Source: Anthonomus grandis grandis (taxonomy: Eukaryota > Arthropoda > Insecta > Coleoptera > Curculionidae). Taken from it: a DNA stretch of 64,000 nt. Under the pieces are notes generated by a model. The model was given only the letters and a program-made list of their open reading frames with translations, did no database searches and was not told the origin of the DNA. Shown piece after piece: positions 10,913-21,321 of the stretch; position 1 is the first letter of the stretch, and every line of letters begins with the position of its first letter. Location of the stretch: assembly GCF_022605725.1 (NCBI RefSeq), contig NC_065547.1, forward strand, positions 8,535,167 through 8,599,166. Direction: 5' to 3'. The position numbers and the translations under genes are program-made.

Positions 10913-12351
10913 CCCTAAAACGGGCTACTTGGACATATTTTGGGGGCTACTTTGACACCACCTGTTTTAAAGCGACATGTGAGGTTAAGTTAGGATATTT
11001 GATATTGTTTTAGGTCATATCTTTGTGTTCGGGTGTCTGAGGTAAACATTGGTATAAATTACAAGTGACTACGAAAAATTATTAAAAAAAAGTTAGGTTC
11101 GCGTAAATATAAAAAATAGTGAGGATTTAAATAAGGCGTTAGAAGAAATTAGGAATGAGTTCTCACAAAAGGCTTCTGCGGAAAAATACAATATTAACCG
11201 AACCACCCTTTTGAATAAGATACATTATAAACACGAAGGTAAACCTGGTCATCCAAGTGTTTTACAACGAGAAGAACAATTGATTGCTGAGAGATTTCGA
11301 ATGTCTAAAGCGGACATACGAAGCGTCGTAGAAAAATATGTAAATAAGCAAGGTCGAGTTATTCTATGATAAGTCTTAAATCTGTTTTTATTTTTTAACT
11401 CAGAAATAAAGAGGGTTTTGTTTAAAGTTTATCAAAATAAATATATTTATGTTTGAAAACATATAATTAATTTTTTTTAACCCTAAAACTATTCAAATAA
11501 TAAAAAAATTCCATACTGCGATGTCAAAGTAACCCCGCGCGGGGACTACTTTCATTTAAAACGAAAAATAACGACATGTCAAAGAAGCCCCATGTTACTT
11601 TCGAGCTTTAAAATTCCAATTTAAAAATTTTTTTTTGGTATAATTACATGTTTTAAAAATTTAATATTTGGTAAATTTGTAGTCAAAGGATCAATTGTTC
11701 CTATCAGATAAAACAAATACCTGATTATTAAATATTTTAAAAATTACAACAGAAAATTTCCTAAAATCATATCAAAGTAACCCCGTTTTACGGTAGCTGG
11801 ATAAAAAATACTATTTTTTTTTGGTATAATTACATGTTTTAAAAATTTAATATTTGGTAAATTTGTAGTCAAAGGATCAATTGTTCCTATCAGATAAAAC
11901 AAATACCTGATTATTAAATATTTTAAAAATTACAACAGAAAATTTCCTAAAATCATATCAAAGTAACCCCGTTTTACGGTAGCTGGATAAAAAATACTAT
12001 TTTTTTTTGGTATAATTACATGTTTTAAAAATTTAATATTTGGTAAATTTGTAGTCAAAGAATCAATTGTTCCTATCAGATAAAACAAATACCTGATTAT
12101 TAAATATTTTAAAAATTACAACAGAAAATTTCCTAAAATCATATCAAAGTAACCCCGTTTTACGGTAGCTGGATAAAAAATACTATTTTTTTTTGGTATA
12201 ATTACATGTTTTAAAAATTTAATATTTGGTAAATTTGTAGTCAAAGGATCAGTTGTTCCTATCAGATAAAACAAATACCTGATTATTAAATATTTTAAAA
12301 ATTACAACAGAAAATTTCCTAAAATCATATCAAAGTAACCCCGTTTTACGG
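10913..12351 (+). mobile_element. Non-autonomous pogo-like element in the RTE LINE
   Basis: The left end CCCTAAAACGGGCTACTTGG and the right end at about 12331-12351 (TCAAAGTAACCCCGTTTTAC then GG) are imperfect inverted repeats. TA lies on both sides (10911-10912 and 12352-12353), the pogo/Tc1 target. Removing the element and one TA makes the LINE frame read on through ILKI-SWIKN. It keeps only an N-terminal transposase fragment and a repeat array at its right end. Confidence 0.8.
11065..11369 (+). pseudogene. pogo transposase N-terminal (HTH) fragment
   Basis: After a basic KKLGSRKYKN start, the frame reads NKALEEIRNEF, QKASAEKYNINRTTLLNKIH and GKPGHPSVLQREEQLIAE ... DIRSVVEKYVNKQGR. This is the psq-type helix-turn-helix followed by the CENP-B-like region of pogo/jerky transposases. 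It stops at 11367-11369. No DDE domain follows. Confidence 0.75.
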
Positions 12352-12370
12352 TAGCTGGATAAAAAATACT
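11627..12370 (+). repeat. Four tandem 186-bp repeats spanning the pogo/LINE junction
   Basis: Units are 11627-11812, 11813-11998, 11999-12184 and 12185-12370. They are almost identical; visible differences are single bases near 12060 and 12251. Each unit starts with A and nine T. Each contains the pogo right terminal repeat, the TA target, and 17-18 bp of LINE coding sequence (AGCTGGATAAAAAATACT). The unit therefore formed after the pogo element inserted into the LINE. Confidence 0.95.
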
Positions 12371-12639
12371 GAAGTGCTAAGACGGGTAAACAAAGAAAAA
12401 GAAATAATTTTGACAATTAAAGAACGAAAATTACAGTATATGGGACCTTTCATGAGAAGGTCAAAATACAGTTTGTTACAACTGATGATACTGAGAGACA
12501 GATTCAAATAAGAAGTGTCGGAAGAAGAATATGCGTGACTTTCGATTTGCTGTTTCAAGAATACGCATAGCATTGATGATTGCCAACTTTCGCAACGAAG
12601 ACGACACCTGAAGAAGAAAGACCATCCAGCATTTCCTTT

Positions 12640-12766
12640 ACAAATGTCTGGAAGGAGGTTTAAGCAAATATTAAGATGGTTTCGTGTAGAAGAAGAAAAT
12701 TCAAAAGACCCTTTGAGGAAAATAAAGGTCTCTCTTGATTTGCTTGTATAAAAGTTTGCGAACGTA
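12640..12766 (+). pseudogene. piggyBac transposase middle fragment
   Basis: Reads MSGRRFKQILRWFRV then DPLRKIKVSLDLLV, one stop, and KFANVR before the mariner insertion. This matches the piggyBac block (RF..ILR..R.D, K..P..D..V..F) before the first catalytic Asp. Confidence 0.7.
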
Positions 12767-14086
12767 CGGGGTACGTCCAGAAAGTAAGTTTCGTTTCTAT
12801 TTATATCCGCTGCAGCGCTGCGATCGCAGTTTTGCGCATGCGCGACAGACGCTCTATATCAAGGAGAAGAAACCTGCGCCAGTTTGAGATCGCTATCAGC
12901 CACGTATGCTTTGTTGTGCTTGTTTATAATGTCGGTGTTGATTGAAAATCCCGCCGCTTGTGAAATTAGATCTGTGATTTTCGTTTTCTGAATGCTAAGA
13001 AAGTAAAACCAATTGAAATTTATCGGCGAAGTTTACGGACAAAACGTGATGAGTGATTCAATAGTGAGAAGATGGGTCCAACAGTTCAACGAAGGACGTA
13101 GTGAAGTGCACGATGAAGAACGAAGTGGGCGTCCATCTTTGATTACAGAAGAACTGGTTCGATCGATTGATGAAAAGCTTAAGGAAACCCGTAAGTTTAC
13201 AATTAGTGCTCTCGCTATGGAATTTCCCCAAATATCACGATCACTAATTCATGAAATTGTTACCGAAAAACTAAAATTTCGTAAACTTTGCTCACGTTGG
13301 GTGCCAAAAATTCTTACTGAGGAACCCACAACTAAACGGATGCACTTCAGTTTTTAATCCGTTATGATGAAGGCGGCGAAGATTTTCTGTCACAGATAGT
13401 CACAGGAGATAAAACTTGGGTTTCTTAGGATACACCTAAAACTAAACGGCAAGCAATGGAATGGAGACACACTTCATCCTTAGCAAGGATTAAGCCGAAA
13501 CAAATCTTGACACCTCGAAAAATCATGTGCACAGTGTTTTGGGACAAGAAAGGCATCTTACTGATTGATTTCTTACCGCGAGGTCAAACAATCAAGGCAG
13601 ATGTTTACTGCGAGACACTTAGCAAATTGCGCCACGCAATACAGAATAAACGCCGAGGATTTTTGCCAAAAGGTGTTGTTTTTCTTCACGACAATGCACG
13701 ACCACACACTGCAAATGTGACGAGAAACCTCCTACAGGGATTTGGCTGGGACGTGTTTGACCATCCTCCGTTCAGCCCTGACTTCGCTCCTAGCGATTTT
13801 CATCTGTTCTTACATCTCAAGTCTTTTCTTGGAGGTCAACACTTCAACAGTGACGAAGAGCTGAAAGAAAATTTTTCCATCTGGTAAAAGACACAGGCAG
13901 CAACCTTCTATGAAGAAGGCACAGAAAAACCTGTGTCATGCTATGACAAATGCCTGCAAAATTTCGGCAGTTATGTGGAAAAAATAATTTAAGAGTTGTA
14001 GATTTTTGTGCAATAAATATTTTTCCTGTATCTGTACACAATTTATTTTTATTACCAAACGGAACTTACTTTCTGGACGTACCTCG
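12767..14086 (+). mobile_element. mariner element, complete ends, dead transposase
   Basis: Terminal inverted repeats of about 28 bp (left CGGGGTACGTCCAGAAAGTA; right end matches CGAGGTACGTCCAGAAAGTA on minus) are flanked by TA at 12765-12766 and 14087-14088. Length is 1320 bp, normal for mariner. It is inserted in the piggyBac transposase, whose reading resumes after the right end with YVPIETLSLNE. Confidence 0.93.
13013..13887 (+). pseudogene. mariner transposase, frameshifted
   Basis: The N-terminal part (13013-13357) holds the mariner helix-turn-helix domain: RRWVQQFNEGRSEVHDEERS and SGRPSLIT. A frameshift near 13350 is followed by TGDKTW (usually TGDETW) and a stop near 13428. The C-terminal part from 13456 has MEWRHTSS, LHDNARPHTA and FSPDFAPSDFHLF, i.e. 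D, D and a final D of the DD34D triad. The downstream part drifts out of frame near 13880. The true start is probably upstream of 13013, as MKFIGEVYG is not the usual mariner N-terminus. Confidence 0.88.
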
Positions 14087-14340
14087 TATATGTACCAATA
14101 GAAACATTATCATTAAACGAAACTTGATTATTTCGAGAAAGGCTTTATTTTCGCACGAACATGAAAAACAAACAGGCAAAATATGGAATTAAATTCTAAG
14201 AACTTTGTTCAGCCCAAGGTTATGTTTTAAACATGACAACCAATGAGTCTTATGATGCGATTGATGCAGTCATATTTAAACAAAGGCTGTCATTTGTTGA
14301 TGGATACCATTTTATTATAATAGTGTAACGAAATTCAGGA
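14087..14340 (+). pseudogene. piggyBac transposase catalytic-region fragment
   Basis: Reads YVPIETLSLNE, a stop, LFRERLYFRTNMKNKQAKYG, then ELCSAQGYVLNM. A shifted frame then gives a GYHF...YYNSV block matching the piggyBac GYhl..DNyYnS motif with the catalytic Asp not preserved. Confidence 0.7.
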
Positions 14341-14814
14341 ACACACTTTTATTGGCAACGTCAAAAACTTTAACCTAACTCGCGTTGACTGTCGTTTAAT
14401 TGTTTCCCAGATAAAAACTCACTAAACAATTAAAACTCAATAAAATGACACGAAACGCGTCCCTTTTAGGGACCCATGGAACAATTTAGAAATGTTTAGA
14501 ATTTTCTTCATTGTTTTTGCCAAAAGGGACCAATAATTTTTAGAAAATACTGACAGTCAAACCAAGCAAGTACACAAATTCTATAAAATGTAAAATACAG
14601 GGATTAACAATAATATAACTTAAATTGGGGCCAAAATGGGGACGTCAAATGGGATGAACTACTTAAAAACTTAGACGCTATAGATGAAAATATTAAGCTA
14701 AACGTAAGTAGAACCCTACTAATCAACTTTTAACTACAAAATACGAATAAAATAGTTCAAAAACTAGGAGAATAATTTACATATTTAAATTTTCATATTA
14801 ATAGTTTACCATTA
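14341..14814 (+). mobile_element. Unidentified insertion in piggyBac, possibly LTR-derived
   Basis: piggyBac coding similarity stops after YYNSVT and resumes at about 14815 with RLVSKKAHVTTSLCKN. The insert may begin TGTAAC near 14325. It contains AATTGGGGCCAAAATGGGGA near 14624, which loosely resembles a Lys-tRNA primer-binding site, and then a short open frame (GDVKWDELLKNLDAIDENIK). This would suit a 5' LTR plus leader of an LTR retrotransposon, but no second LTR or pol is present. Confidence 0.35.
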
Positions 14815-15190
14815 TGAAACAGATTAGTTAGCAAAAAGGCACATGTGACAACATCTTTGTGTAAATAAGAAGGGTATGCCGCAAGAAATAACACGTCGTA
14901 AGCTTAGAAAAGGAGAACGTTTTACAGGGCAGATCAGATGAAAAGACGGGTTCTCAAATGAAGTTTATAGAATATAGGGAAAAAATCATACGATCTTTAG
15001 GTGGCATAGATGGCCAGAATGAAAGGTCTTTGCTTCAATTTAAACTTGCACCCGTCCAAACCAATGATATCAACTACAATCGAACACAGCATTTTCCTGA
15101 GAAAATTTCTCTCTCTGAAAATTATCAGCGAAAAACATATTTTTAGCATTGTTATAAACAGGGGAAACATAATATTGCTTTGAAACATGA
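14815..15190 (+). pseudogene. piggyBac transposase C-terminal remnant
   Basis: RLVSKKAHVTTSLCKN, then KKGMPQEI-like and KLRKGERFTGQI blocks are followed by a tail with ISLSENYQRKTYF, a stop, and HCYKQGKHNIALKH, resembling the decayed Cys-rich end of piggyBac transposases. Several frameshifts. Confidence 0.6.
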
Positions 15191-15423
15191 CATACCGAAA
15201 ATAATATCTAATAATTATAAAATTATAATAAATTACTTAGTGTGTAGGGTCCCCTTGAGGGTATGACGGTTATAGCCGCAACCTAGTTAAGTATGCTGAA
15301 TTAATAGAAATTAAGTTTATTTAAGAAAGTTTAAAACTATACTTTTAATATTCCAAAAATGACAAAAACATATAGTATTAATTTCCTTACTTCACTTGTT
15401 CCTATTGTCCGTCAATGTGTTAA

Positions 15424-16479
15424 GCTGCATTAAGGGACTGAAATGACAAAAATGAAAAAGAATTATTTGAATTTTTGGTGGTTCAATATATTGCACTTAA
15501 TAAATAAAATAATTACCTAAATATTTGAGCGCAATAGATTTTCTTATAAAAATTTTTGACTACTAGACTACTAAATTAGTACAGCTGCAAGTCGTATAGT
15601 GGAAAATTTCGATGGTTCGGTTCCAAATGTGACTATCTACAAGAATTTTATGTTTTAGCTATTTACACAGTCTGGATAAAAACAAGGGTTTCTGATACTT
15701 CCAAATATGAATAAATTTGAATTTTGCGCAAAAATTTGCATTTCACAATGTGTCCATGTACTTTTTAAATGTCTTTGTTGGGTCCAAATATGTTTAAAAT
15801 CACATAGGAACCGTGAAAATATATTTTTGTTAATTTCATATGTATCCAAAATCACATAGCCTGTTCTGAAATTAACTAAGTGATATTTTCGCGCACTTTG
15901 CTACTTGTTTGAACAAATCAGCTGATTTGGGATACATTGTTTGGTTTGTTAAAAGCAGTTATGGTTTAATCAATATTGTGTATCCGGTATGGTATTAAAC
16001 AGTGAAAATACAACAAAGTGAGCTCCAGAGGAAAAAATATTACCCAAACGAACAGCTGTAGAAAGTATTGGTTTACCTTCAGTTAGACATTTATGGAAAT
16101 TTATACATTACTGGTAGGTTATTTTATTATTTTGAACTTATTGGAAAGTAATATCTAGTATCGTTTTTATTGAACATATTATATAATTTTCCAATTTTAA
16201 TTATTATCACCAAAATATTTTTACGTGCAAATTCTTGAAAGTTAATCGGATAATATGTAAAATAACTAGATAATGTTAAAATATAAATTTACTTTTAGAA
16301 GATCGTAATTTTACCACATTACATTTATATTTTTTAGGAGAATTTTATCAGCAACCTTTTGATACAGACGACTCTTAAAGATGCAGACTATGTTCCAAGC
16401 CCCAGCAACCTATCAGGTTAGTAAATAAAAATGGTAATCACTTCAGATGTTAATAAGACTTTTTCGTCTTAATTTTAGG
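15424..16479. other. Intergenic, no gene recognised
   Basis: AT-rich sequence. A possible decayed 5' part of the Tc1 element starts somewhere after 15960, but I could not place its end. Confidence 0.3.
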
Positions 16480-17127
16480 TGATGGTGTTCAAACAATCAT
16501 TTTATTTCCCCTAAGAGCAGGGCTACCAGACTACAGTTTGCAAGGGATCATCTTTCATGGACCGTGGAAAAATTGAAAAATGTTTTATTTTCGGATGAGA
16601 GCAAATTCAATTTGTTTGGATCCGATGGTGTAAAGTGGGTAAGACGTCCGAAGACTTGTAGACTTAATCCTAAATACCTTTTGCCCACTATAAAACATGG
16701 CGGCGGAAATGTTATGATGCGGGGGTGTTTTTCAGGAAGAGGTGTTAATCTATTGCAAAAATGAATCGTTTTAAATATCTGCGCATTCTTGAGCAGCAAA
16801 TGCTTCCACATGCTGAAGACAACATGCCATTATTGTGGACGTTTCAACACAATCCAAAGCATACCTCAGTACTTGTGAAATAGTGGTTAGCTAGCAATAA
16901 AGTTGAGTGTATTGAGGTGGTCTGCTCAGAGCCCGGATATAAACCCTATAGAAAATCTTTGGGAAGAATTGGATCGACGTCTACGACAAAAGAACAAGGC
17001 TAAATTCAGAAACCAGGATGAATTATTTGAAGAATTAAATAAAATATGGTGGACCATAAGTCCAGAATATATTAACAAACTCATGCTGTCAATAAATTCT
17101 AGGTGTATAGAAGTTATTAAGACTTAG
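16480..17127 (+). pseudogene. Tc1-like transposase remnant (DD34E)
   Basis: Reading through frameshifts gives ARLQFARDHLSWTVEKL, VLFSDESKFNLFGSDG, RRPKTCRLNPKYLLPTIKHG and GGGNVMMRGCFSGRGV, then a decayed middle, then SPDINPIENLWEELDRRLR. First Asp and final Glu are visible. The middle block reads FQHNPKHTS where QDNDPKH is expected, so the second catalytic Asp is gone. The motif TTGTTTCTCCACTTTTTGCC appears downstream at about 17178 and again at 17351, possibly the element's right end. Confidence 0.8.
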
Positions 17128-17384
17128 GGGTTTGCAACCCGATATTAATTTTACTCTATGGAAGAATTAAATAAATAAATTGTTTCTCCACTTTTTGCCT
17201 TTTATTAAAATATATAATAATATATTTTCCGCTTGGATCCCGTTAAAGTGTAAAAAATCTAAAGTAAAGTTTCATTGTTCCCCATTTAAGTTATTTTCTA
17301 AATAAGAACAAAATATTACAAAAACAAAAAAAATTATTAACAAAAATGTGTTTGTTTCTCCACTTTTTGCCTATAGTGTACGTA

Positions 17385-17782
17385 CAGTGTGGCTCTTAAT
17401 TGTCCCCCCTCCCTCTTATCTTTTGAATGCGTTTATATAAAAATTGGGAAAAAAAACGAAATAGAAACGGGGGATCATGCGATATAACGTTTAAAAGCTC
17501 TCACTGGATGCTTCACGGTCCTAGAATATTAAGTCATTACTTCTACCCATAGCAAAATAGCAGCCTTTCAAAATCTTATTTTTCGCATTTTTATTTTCTT
17601 TACTACAGCTGTTCAGGTAGTAAATGGCGTACCGCCACCATTTTGAAGTTTTGCAAAATGACCTAGGGACCAATAAGTAGTATTTAGATTGCTAATAATG
17701 TGTGCCAAACTTTTTTCAAAAAATTTTTTTATATAAACGCATTCAAAAGATAAAAGAGGGGGGACAATTTAGAGCCGCACTG
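17385..17782. mobile_element. 398-bp MITE with long terminal inverted repeats
   Basis: About 60 bp at each end are inverted repeats: CAGTGTGGCTCTTAATTGTC on the left against CAGTGCGGCTCTAAATTGTC on the minus strand at the right. TA flanks both ends (17383-17384 and 17783-17784). No coding capacity. Tc1/mariner-type MITE by its ends and target. Confidence 0.92.
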
Positions 17783-18284
17783 TAGATCATTAATATCCGA
17801 TATTTTGATATTTTCAACAAATATCACTAGGTTAGCTTTTAAAAAAATATGTTAGGGTCAAACATGGCTATCTGCATTTTTCTTGTTCAAGTTAGTTATC
17901 ATTTACCTACTTTTTACAAAATTCTGGATCACTTTAAAAACATGTTATTCAAGTAAACATTATGCGAGTTAAAAAATGTGGTTTGCTGGAATATTTTTTT
18001 AATACCCTTGATTTGATAGAGCCTTTAAACTTTATTTTATGTTTCCTGAACAGTGATTTTGTAGATAGTTACATATGGTTAATGTTACTGTAAAACGATT
18101 TCTTATAATCGAGATGCACTCCTATTTGCCTCTTTTATTAAATTAAATTATGTCGAATATTGTAATCTGTAATTTTTTTTGGCAAATCAACGTTTTCCCT
18201 TTCTTTGTTTCTTTCATATAGAAACAGACCATCGATTTTCTAAGTGGTGGCTGAGGTATGAATTAAGGTCTGAATTTTCCAGTA
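17783..18284. other. Intergenic, nothing recognised
   Basis: AT-rich spacer between the MITE and the pogo element. The short open frame at 18179 runs into the pogo left end and is not a gene. Confidence 0.3.
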
Positions 18285-20961
18285 GGGTAGAGTGCTCTAA
18301 GAGTGCGCGGTCAATAAGAGTACGCACTCGTCGATTTTTGGAGCACGTCGTCGACAACAACAAGGTGTTAGTTCGTACTGATTAAGAGGAGTGTCTGCAT
18401 GTTTCTTGTGCATTTTAAGCAAATAAACAGCGATAATAACGTTATTAGGTAAGTTTAAGGAATTTTATCTGTTTTGTTATTATATTTTGACATTTTGGAT
18501 ATTGTACACAACTGTAGTTTTCAAGAATTTCGCGGTCATATTTTGTCATGCTTACAATAAACATTGAATCGTATAAATCATACCATTGTTTACAATTTCG
18601 AACCAAGATGGAGGCAGCACTGGCGCTTTCTAAAACATGCTCGTTTTGTAAGAGTGCGCAATCATTAATATTGTAAGAGTACGCGCGCACTCTTACAAAC
18701 CAGGTTTTTTGTTCTAGCGGATTAAACGTATTTTTTCTTGTGTTTCAGCATGTCTGGCAGAAAACGAAGTTCTCAACGTGCTTTATGCTCACCGGCGGTT
18801 ATGGAGGCAGCAAGACAGAGGATTGAAAATGGAGAAAGTAAAAGAAGCGTGGCAAAATCCTTAGGAATGGCGGAAGGCACGTTAAGAAAAAGGCTAAAAA
18901 GGACAACTGTAGCTACAAAACTGGTAAGATTCGACATTACCTTAACAGCAGAAATGGAAGAAGAGTTGTGTAATTATATTAAAACAATAGACATGTTTTA
19001 CGAGTTAACTTCTAGAGCTCTAAGAAGTCTAGCATTTGAGTTCGCTGAAAAAAACAAATTAAAACATCGCTTTAATATAACTTCAAAAATGGCAGGCAAG
19101 GGCTGGCCGCGTGGATTTTTAAAACGGTACAAAGATGTTACATTAAGGCAACCCACCGCTACAAGCGTCGCCAGGGCTGTTGGTTTTAATAAACTATAGT
19201 GTGAGCGGTTTTATAAAAACCTCTCGGAGTTAATGAACAAATATACATTTCCGCCACATGCAATTTACAATATGGACGAATCGGGATTTTCAACTGTCCC
19301 AAACATGCCCCCTAAAGTTTTCTCTACAAAAGGAAAAAGGTGTGTCAATAAAATATCAAGCGCAGAACGGGGAACCAATGTTACTGTTGTATGTGCAATG
19401 AGTGCTAGTGGACAATTTATTCCTCCTGCATTTATATATCCACGTAAAAGAATGAAGGCAGAACTTTTGGACGGAGCTCCGCCATCTTCAATTGGAATGG
19501 TATCTGATAGTAGTTTCATCAATCAGGATTTGTTTGTTGATTATGCCACACATTTTTGAGATCATGCTAAGCCAACAAAGGAACAACCAGTACTAATGAT
19601 AATGGATAACCACACTTCCCATTGTTCTATTGCAGCAGTTGATTTTTTTCGACAATATAACATTATCGCATTAACACTTCCTCCTCATAGTAGCCACCGT
19701 ATGCAGCCACTTGACCGATGTATTTTTAGCCCGTTAAAAAAGTTTTATTCCAACGAGTGTGAAAAATGGTTGACGAACCATCCAGGGCGGGTAATTACGG
19801 TCTACCAAATTGCTTCAATATTTGCACCTGCATATTTTAAAGCTGCTACTTTAACGAATGCGATTGAAGGTTTTAAAGTGACAGGGATATGTCCCTTTAA
19901 TGATGATATATTTACCGAAGCTGACTTCATGGCCACTTTAGTCACAGAACGAGAAAATTCTGCTACAGCTACAGTAGCTAGGCAAATAGAAGCGCCAAAC
20001 ATTCAGTTAGAAGTCGCTGATAACTCAACATCTAAAATCAATATTCAACCTCATCAAATCTCTGAAAATGCTTCCAAAGTTCTTGACAGTCCAACTGTTG
20101 TTCTTGAGAGTTCCACTACTAAGAAAAATTCACCTCAGCCTACAGAGCTGGTTTCCAACACATCTGCAATCATTTCAACTTTGGAACAAACAGTTGCTGT
20201 AGCATCAGAAACCAAAACATTTGATTTATCGAACACTCCTGGAACATCATCAACTTATATTAAATTAACAACAATTTCTCCATTACCCAAATCGATTACG
20301 TTCAGGTCAACAAGTCGCAGAAGCAAAAAGTCGGAAATTATCACCAGCTCCGCATATAAGGACCAACTAATTGAAGAAAAAGAGGAAAAAAAACCGAAAC
20401 CCATAGTCAAACTAGATATGGGCGATAACCTACCACCACCACAAGAGCTTTCGGAAGAGAGTTTAAAAAGAAAATGCGCTGTGAACCTCAGACAGGCAAA
20501 GAAGACACCGAAAAATAGAAAAGCTGTTTTGAAGAAGCCAAAATCACCGTCTCATAAGAAAATGTGGAGATGTCCAGGGTGCAACGAAACATTTAAAGAA
20601 CCTGTTACAGAAGACTGGATTGAGTGCATATTGTGTGCTGAATGGTGGCATGAAAAATGCAGTGCCTACGAGGGTTCTGGATCTTATACATGTGACCTAT
20701 GTTCATAAAATTGCGTACGTACTCTTACAATACTAAATGCGTACTCTTAAAAAGCGGGTTTATAAGAGTGCGCAAAATCAGTTTTTTTTTAAGTTTAATT
20801 TTTTCTGTTGAAGTACTGGTGTTTAGTTTGCGAATTATACCTTATTTTGTTGTTTAAGTATCAACAGTCATAAATAAAAAAAATATATATTTTCAACGCA
20901 ATTCGTTTGGATTTTTTACCTGATTAAACCTTAAGTGCGCACTCTAGAAAGCACTCTACCC
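18285..20961 (+). mobile_element. pogo element with PHD-finger transposase, near-complete
   Basis: Terminal inverted repeats GGGTAGAGTGCTCTAAGAGT (left) and GGGTAGAGTGCTTTCTAGAG (right, minus strand) are flanked by TA at 18283-18284 and 20962-20963. Length 2677 bp. Subterminal copies of AGAGTGCGC / AGAGTACGC and their complements occur near 18297, 18310, 18650, 18675, 20713, 20740 and 20767. They are likely transposase-binding repeats. Confidence 0.93.
18750..20708 (+). pseudogene. pogo transposase with C-terminal PHD finger, two in-frame stops
   Basis: ATG at 18750 sits just after a possible splice acceptor (TTTCAG). One reading frame runs to 20708, broken only by TAG at 19197-19199 and TGA at 19557-19559. 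Order: psq helix-turn-helix (residues about 15-50, SKRSVAKSLGMAEGTLRKRL), CENP-B-like region ending GWPRGFLKRY, DDE domain with NMDESGF, IMDNHTSH and MQPLDRCIF (DDD triad), a Ser/Thr-rich spacer, then a Cys4-His-Cys3 PHD finger in the last 45 residues (CPGC...CILC...WWHEKC...CDLC). The stops could be C-to-T and G-to-A changes at CAG and TGG codons. PHD-tailed pogo transposases are known in insects. Confidence 0.9.
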
Positions 20962-20963
20962 TA

Positions 20964-21321
20964 ATCTCATTCTCAGATTAACCCTAAGATTTACAATAAA
21001 AAAAACGTCTTATTAATTTTTCTCCAGTTCGATATGTTTTTAATGTAAAAACGGCTGTACTTATTGCCTTACGTGTATATCCCACTAGTATTTATGAAAA
21101 TCAGGCAATTATGACTTAAAATGACCCCTAAAGGCAAGAATTCGATTACATCTAAAACATTTTACACTAACAATAAAATTTCACATTAATTCTCATCCTG
21201 GCATGAAACATTAAAAGTCTTACTATAATACTCAAGAGGCAAACATAGAAACCCTGTATTGCCACATCTCACCTTCCACCAATTAAGCACTTTAAAACCT
21301 TAAATTTCCTCAAAATTTTCC
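20964..21321. other. Spacer downstream of TMEM185
   Basis: Probably holds the TMEM185 3' untranslated region on the minus strand. No coding signal. Confidence 0.35.

Larger units (their letters stand above)
10665..12625 (+). mobile_element. RTE-type LINE fragment, split by a pogo element
   Basis: The plus strand encodes KYLGTKITTAS, then IEKARSAFIKMNKIFCTRDISLALKIRLLRCYV-type sequence and RRLQAFERWTCRRILKI up to 10912. It resumes at 12354 with SWIKNTEVLRRVNKEKEI, RKLQYMGPFMRRSKY and, after a frame change, RIRIALMIANFRN. This is the post-RT domain of RTE elements. The GAAGAAGA-rich end near 12615-12625 fits an RTE 3' terminus. It is inserted in piggyBac transposase sequence. Removing 10913-12353 restores a continuous reading frame. 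Confidence 0.8.
10169..15419 (+). mobile_element. Decayed piggyBac element, TTAA-flanked, hosting several other elements
   Basis: The left end CACGTTGACGGACA at 10169 and the right end at 15406-15419 are inverted repeats (13 of 14 match). Both are flanked by TTAA (10165-10168 and 15420-15423), the piggyBac target. Plus-strand transposase pieces follow in order: N-terminal region 10371-10640, middle 12640-12766, catalytic region 14087-14340, then 14815-15190. Between them sit an RTE LINE, a pogo element with a tandem array, a mariner and an unidentified insert. Subtracting these leaves roughly 1.5-2 kb, a reasonable size for a decayed piggyBac. Confidence 0.85.

Noticed and set aside
11627..12370. 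CRISPR array
   Set aside because: The whole 186-bp unit is repeated without variable spacers, and the genome is eukaryotic.
15640..15860. Possible exon with open frame on minus
   Set aside because: No splice sites of quality and no similarity to a known family.
18179..18385. 68-codon open frame
   Set aside because: It runs from AT-rich spacer into the pogo terminal repeat.
19197..19559. Stop-codon readthrough or recoding in the pogo transposase
   Set aside because: No recoding signal seen; simple nonsense mutation is sufficient.
18285..20708. Host gene with PHD finger
   Set aside because: TIRs and TA flanks around the frame, with DDE motifs, show a pogo transposon.
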